From Sphingomonas sp. (GTDB taxonomy: Bacteria; Pseudomonadota; Alphaproteobacteria; Sphingomonadales; Sphingomonadaceae), in assembly GCF_029239295.1 (NCBI RefSeq), contig NZ_JAQZBC010000002.1, positions 1-64,000 on the forward strand: a stretch of DNA of 64,000 nt, in the 5' to 3' direction. How positions within the stretch are numbered: the stretch's first letter is position 1; every line of letters begins with the position of its first letter. The position numbers were made by a program, and so were the translations under genes. A model generated the notes under the pieces. The model made no database searches. It was not told the origin of the DNA and worked only from the letters and a program-made list of their open reading frames with translations. Positions 61,983 through 64,000 of the stretch are shown here, in pieces.

Positions 61983-63023
61983 TTACAGCGCGGCAAGAAC
62001 CGCATCACCCATCGCGCGGGTCGAACAGGTGCCGCCCAGGTCGGCGGTGCGATGGGTGGCAAGCGCGCTGGCGACCGCCGCCTCCACCCGGTCCGCCGCG
62101 TCGGGCAGTTCCAGCGAATGACGCAACATCATCGCCGCAGACAGGATCGCGGCGCATGGATTGGCCTTCCCCTGCCCGGCAATATCCGGCGCGGAGCCGT
62201 GGATCGGCTCATACAGCCCCTTGCCCGTGTCATCGAGCGAGGCGGACGGCAGCAGCCCGATCGACCCGACACACATCGACGCCTGATCGGACAGGATGTC
62301 GCCGAACAGATTGCCCGTCACGATCACGTCGAACTGGCCCGGATCGCGCACCAGCTGCATCGCCGCGTTGTCGACGTACATGTGCGTCAGCGTGACGTCA
62401 GGATATTCCTGCGCCACCTCGGTCACCACGTCGCGCCACAATTGCGACGTTTCCAGCACATTGGCCTTGTCCACCGAGCAGAGCTGCCCGCCCCGTCGCC
62501 GCGCCGCTTCGAAGCCGGCGAGGGCGATCCGGGCGACCTCGCTTTCGTCATAGCTCATCAGGTCATAGCCCTGCCGCAGCCCCGCGGGCGTGGTGCGCAT
62601 GCCCTTTTCGCCGAAATAGACATCGCCGTTCAGCTCGCGCACGATGAGCAGGTCGATCGTGCGTGCGACTTCCGGCCGCAGCGCGGAGGCATCCTCCAGC
62701 CCCGGAAACAGCTTCGCCGGTCGCAGGTTCGCGAACAGCGTCAATTCCTTGCGCAGTCCCAGGATCGCCTGCTCGGGGCGAAGCCCTCGCTCCAGCGCGT
62801 CGCAGCTCGGGTCACCGACCGATCCGAACAGGATCGCGTCCGCGCGATGCGCCAGGTCCAGCGTGTCAGGCGGCAGCGGGTGGCCCGCCGCGTGATAGGC
62901 CGCGCCGCCGACCAGCGCCGTCTCGAACGCCAGCGGCAGCTCCAATGCCTCGAGCACCCGGCGCGCTTCCGCGGTCACCTCGGGTCCGATGCCGTCACCC
63001 GGCAATATTGCGATCAGGGCCAT
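61983..63023 (-). CDS. leuB: 3-isopropylmalate dehydrogenase
   Basis: A 346-residue LeuB catalysing the third step of leucine synthesis. It shows [54 protein letters not shown], the isocitrate/isopropylmalate signature [20 protein letters not shown], and [20 protein letters not shown]. The leuA, leuC and leuD genes are not in the window. On one strand with recO upstream and the GT2-GtrA gene downstream. Confidence 0.97.
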   Translation of the reverse strand: MALIAILPGDGIGPEVTAEARRVLEALELPLAFETALVGGAAYHAAGHPLPPDTLDLAHRADAILFGSVGDPSCDALERGLRPEQAILGLRKELTLFANLRPAKLFPGLEDASALRPEVARTIDLLIVRELNGDVYFGEKGMRTTPAGLRQGYDLMSYDESEVARIALAGFEAARRRGGQLCSVDKANVLETSQLWRDVVTEVAQEYPDVTLTHMYVDNAAMQLVRDPGQFDVIVTGNLFGDILSDQASMCVGSIGLLPSASLDDTGKGLYEPIHGSAPDIAGQGKANPCAAILSAAMMLRHSLELPDAADRVEAAVASALATHRTADLGGTCSTRAMGDAVLAAL

Positions 63024-63083
63024 GCGTGCCTCCAGACGGATACGGAATGCGAACGGTACCGTTCCTTGCCCACCGCCATGATC

Positions 63084-63815
63084 TCACGCAACCGCTCTGT
63101 GCAGCCGGTCGATCAGCCGCTCGCGTGCGGCCAGCGTTTCGGCGTGGCGATCAACCATGATGCTGCGCGCCAGGAACCGCCCGGTGATCGCCAGCCCGGC
63201 GAAGATATCAGCCCAATCCGCCTCGCCGCCTGCTGACAGGAACGCCGGCAGCGGCAACAGGCGATCCTCATAGCCGATCGCCGCCGGGCGGCTTACCGCG
63301 CCGCCGGTCTTGGGGCTGATATAGCCAATGTTCTCCACCGCTCCCGTCACCACGCAGCGTTGCAGATCGAGGCCAAAGCCAAGCTCGGACAGCAGCAACA
63401 GCTCGTATCGCGCCAGCGGGCCAGCCCACCCCCGCGCCGCCGGCGCCGCATCGATCGCGTCCAGCAGGCCGGACAGCGCCTGGTACAGTCGGGGATAGGG
63501 ATGCCCTTCTGGCAGCGCGGCGGCGGTCAGTGCGGTCAGCCACTCCAGCGCGGCGGCGGGCAACGGCTCCCCGTGTAGCGGCGCGCGGCTGCGAACCATT
63601 TCGGCGGTGAGCGCGGGAAGCTGTGCATCGGTCCGCGCGCGCCATTCCCCGATGATGATGTTGGCTGGCTGCAGGATCGGGCGGAGGCCCCGCGATCGTC
63701 CGCCCCGCACATAACCCGCCTGCACCCCGTCGTCGGCAGTCAGCGCGCGAACGATCGCGCCATGCTCACCATGCGCCCTGCTCGACAGGACGATGGCAGT
63801 CGCGCTCAGCCGCAT
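63084..63815 (-). CDS. recO: DNA repair protein RecO
   Basis: A 243-residue RecO. An N-terminal OB fold (AIVLSSRAHGEHGAIVRALT; AGYVRGGRSRGLRPILQP) is followed by a helical zinc-less domain with ARYELLLLSELGFGLDLQRC. RecO loads RecA onto SSB-coated DNA in the RecFOR path. The four-cysteine zinc site of some RecO proteins is not present. It lies 100 bp after a DUF192 gene and 60 bp before leuB. Confidence 0.95.
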   Translation of the reverse strand: MRLSATAIVLSSRAHGEHGAIVRALTADDGVQAGYVRGGRSRGLRPILQPANIIIGEWRARTDAQLPALTAEMVRSRAPLHGEPLPAAALEWLTALTAAALPEGHPYPRLYQALSGLLDAIDAAPAARGWAGPLARYELLLLSELGFGLDLQRCVVTGAVENIGYISPKTGGAVSRPAAIGYEDRLLPLPAFLSAGGEADWADIFAGLAITGRFLARSIMVDRHAETLAARERLIDRLHRAVA

Positions 63816-63915
63816 AGTGACGCCGGTTGGCGACAGGCGGTCATGTCAGCGCGCCGCCACTTTCTACGGTTCACCATTGCGCCGGCCTGGAACGACCTGC
63901 ACCGGCGCGTCGGCG

Positions 63916-64000
63916 TCACCGCTTCCAGGAAACCTTGTCGCCTTCTGCGATCCCCAGCTCGGCGGATCGCCCGCCGTTCAGTTCCAGCACTGCGCTGACC
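63916..64000 (-). CDS. DUF192 family protein, 3' end only (cut by window edge)
   Basis: The last 27 codons of a gene entering from beyond the right edge: SAVLELNGGRSAELGIAEGD then KVSWKR and TGA (63918-63916). VLELNGGRSAELGI is the C-terminal signature of the DUF192 family, small secreted proteins of unknown role. The N-terminal part lies outside the window. Confidence 0.75.
   Translation of the reverse strand, partial: VSAVLELNGGRSAELGIAEGDKVSWKR

Noticed and set aside
60972..63236. 754-codon plus-strand frame spanning GT2-GtrA and leuB
   Set aside because: It crosses two well-supported minus-strand genes and reads as their complement (RHD/QRR-rich).

Overview
The window looks like chromosomal core DNA of a high-G+C alphaproteobacterium of the order Sphingomonadales, most likely Sphingomonas or a close relative. 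This assignment rests on protein family character and gene content (DnaA, RpoB/RpoC, ObgE, a LacI/GH3/TonB-receptor sugar locus, a 2OG-Fe(II) oxygenase next to obgE and ychF). No rRNA gene or database search supports it. I see no insertion sequence, prophage, integrase or CRISPR array.

Layout. (1) 0.3-6.8 kb is a beta-glucan uptake and degradation locus: a LacI repressor, a divergent promoter with two LacI-type operators, an ExoP-like GH3 exo-glucosidase and a TonB-dependent receptor. (2) 7.0-11.8 kb on the minus strand is a TolC / HlyD / two ABC-2 permease export operon with no ATPase gene. (3) 11.9-18.1 kb is housekeeping: tRNA-Ser(CGA), hspQ, rplU-rpmA, an acetyltransferase, a TetR regulator, a DUF1294 protein, obgE, a 2OG-Fe(II) oxygenase and ychF. 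(4) 18.1-22.2 kb holds dnaA, a zinc-type alcohol dehydrogenase, a DUF1003 protein and a histidine phosphatase. (5) 22.4-30.1 kb is a tightly overlapped operon with two sugar-nucleotide epimerases/dehydratases, one GT4 glycosyltransferase, three tandem CgeB-like glycosyltransferases (the third fused to a UDP-glucuronate-decarboxylase-like domain) and a 51-residue charged protein. This is the best candidate for an undescribed system.

(6) 30.3-36.5 kb has a hybrid histidine kinase with a duplicated PAS domain, then the divergent proline pair putR/putA. (7) 36.6-56.0 kb is the ribosomal protein / RNA polymerase region, broken into three independently transcribed blocks. rplK-rplA ends in a strong terminator. 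It is followed by a GH13 glucosidase + GT4 pair, an FMN-dependent 2-hydroxyacid oxidase and a convergent Tat-exported PhoX-like lipoprotein. rplJ-rplL follows with its own promoter and terminator, then a proline-rich membrane protein on the minus strand. rpoB-rpoC follows with its own sigma70-like promoter and terminator. (8) 56.4-64.0 kb carries, mostly on the minus strand, a GNAT protein with a LysR regulator, metZ-apaG, a PMT-family glycosyltransferase (plus strand), recO-leuB-(polyprenol-phosphate sugar transferase/GtrA), and the 3' end of a DUF192 gene cut by the window edge.

How parts fit. The sugar locus imports and hydrolyses beta-glucans under LacI control. The 22-30 kb operon probably makes or decorates a surface glycan, and the GH13/GT4 pair at 38-40 kb may belong to the same physiology. 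The PMT protein and the GT2-GtrA protein, convergent at 60.86 kb, could form a lipid-linked sugar donor and transferase pair. Starts were chosen from Shine-Dalgarno sequences, family lengths and overlaps; several remain uncertain and are flagged.
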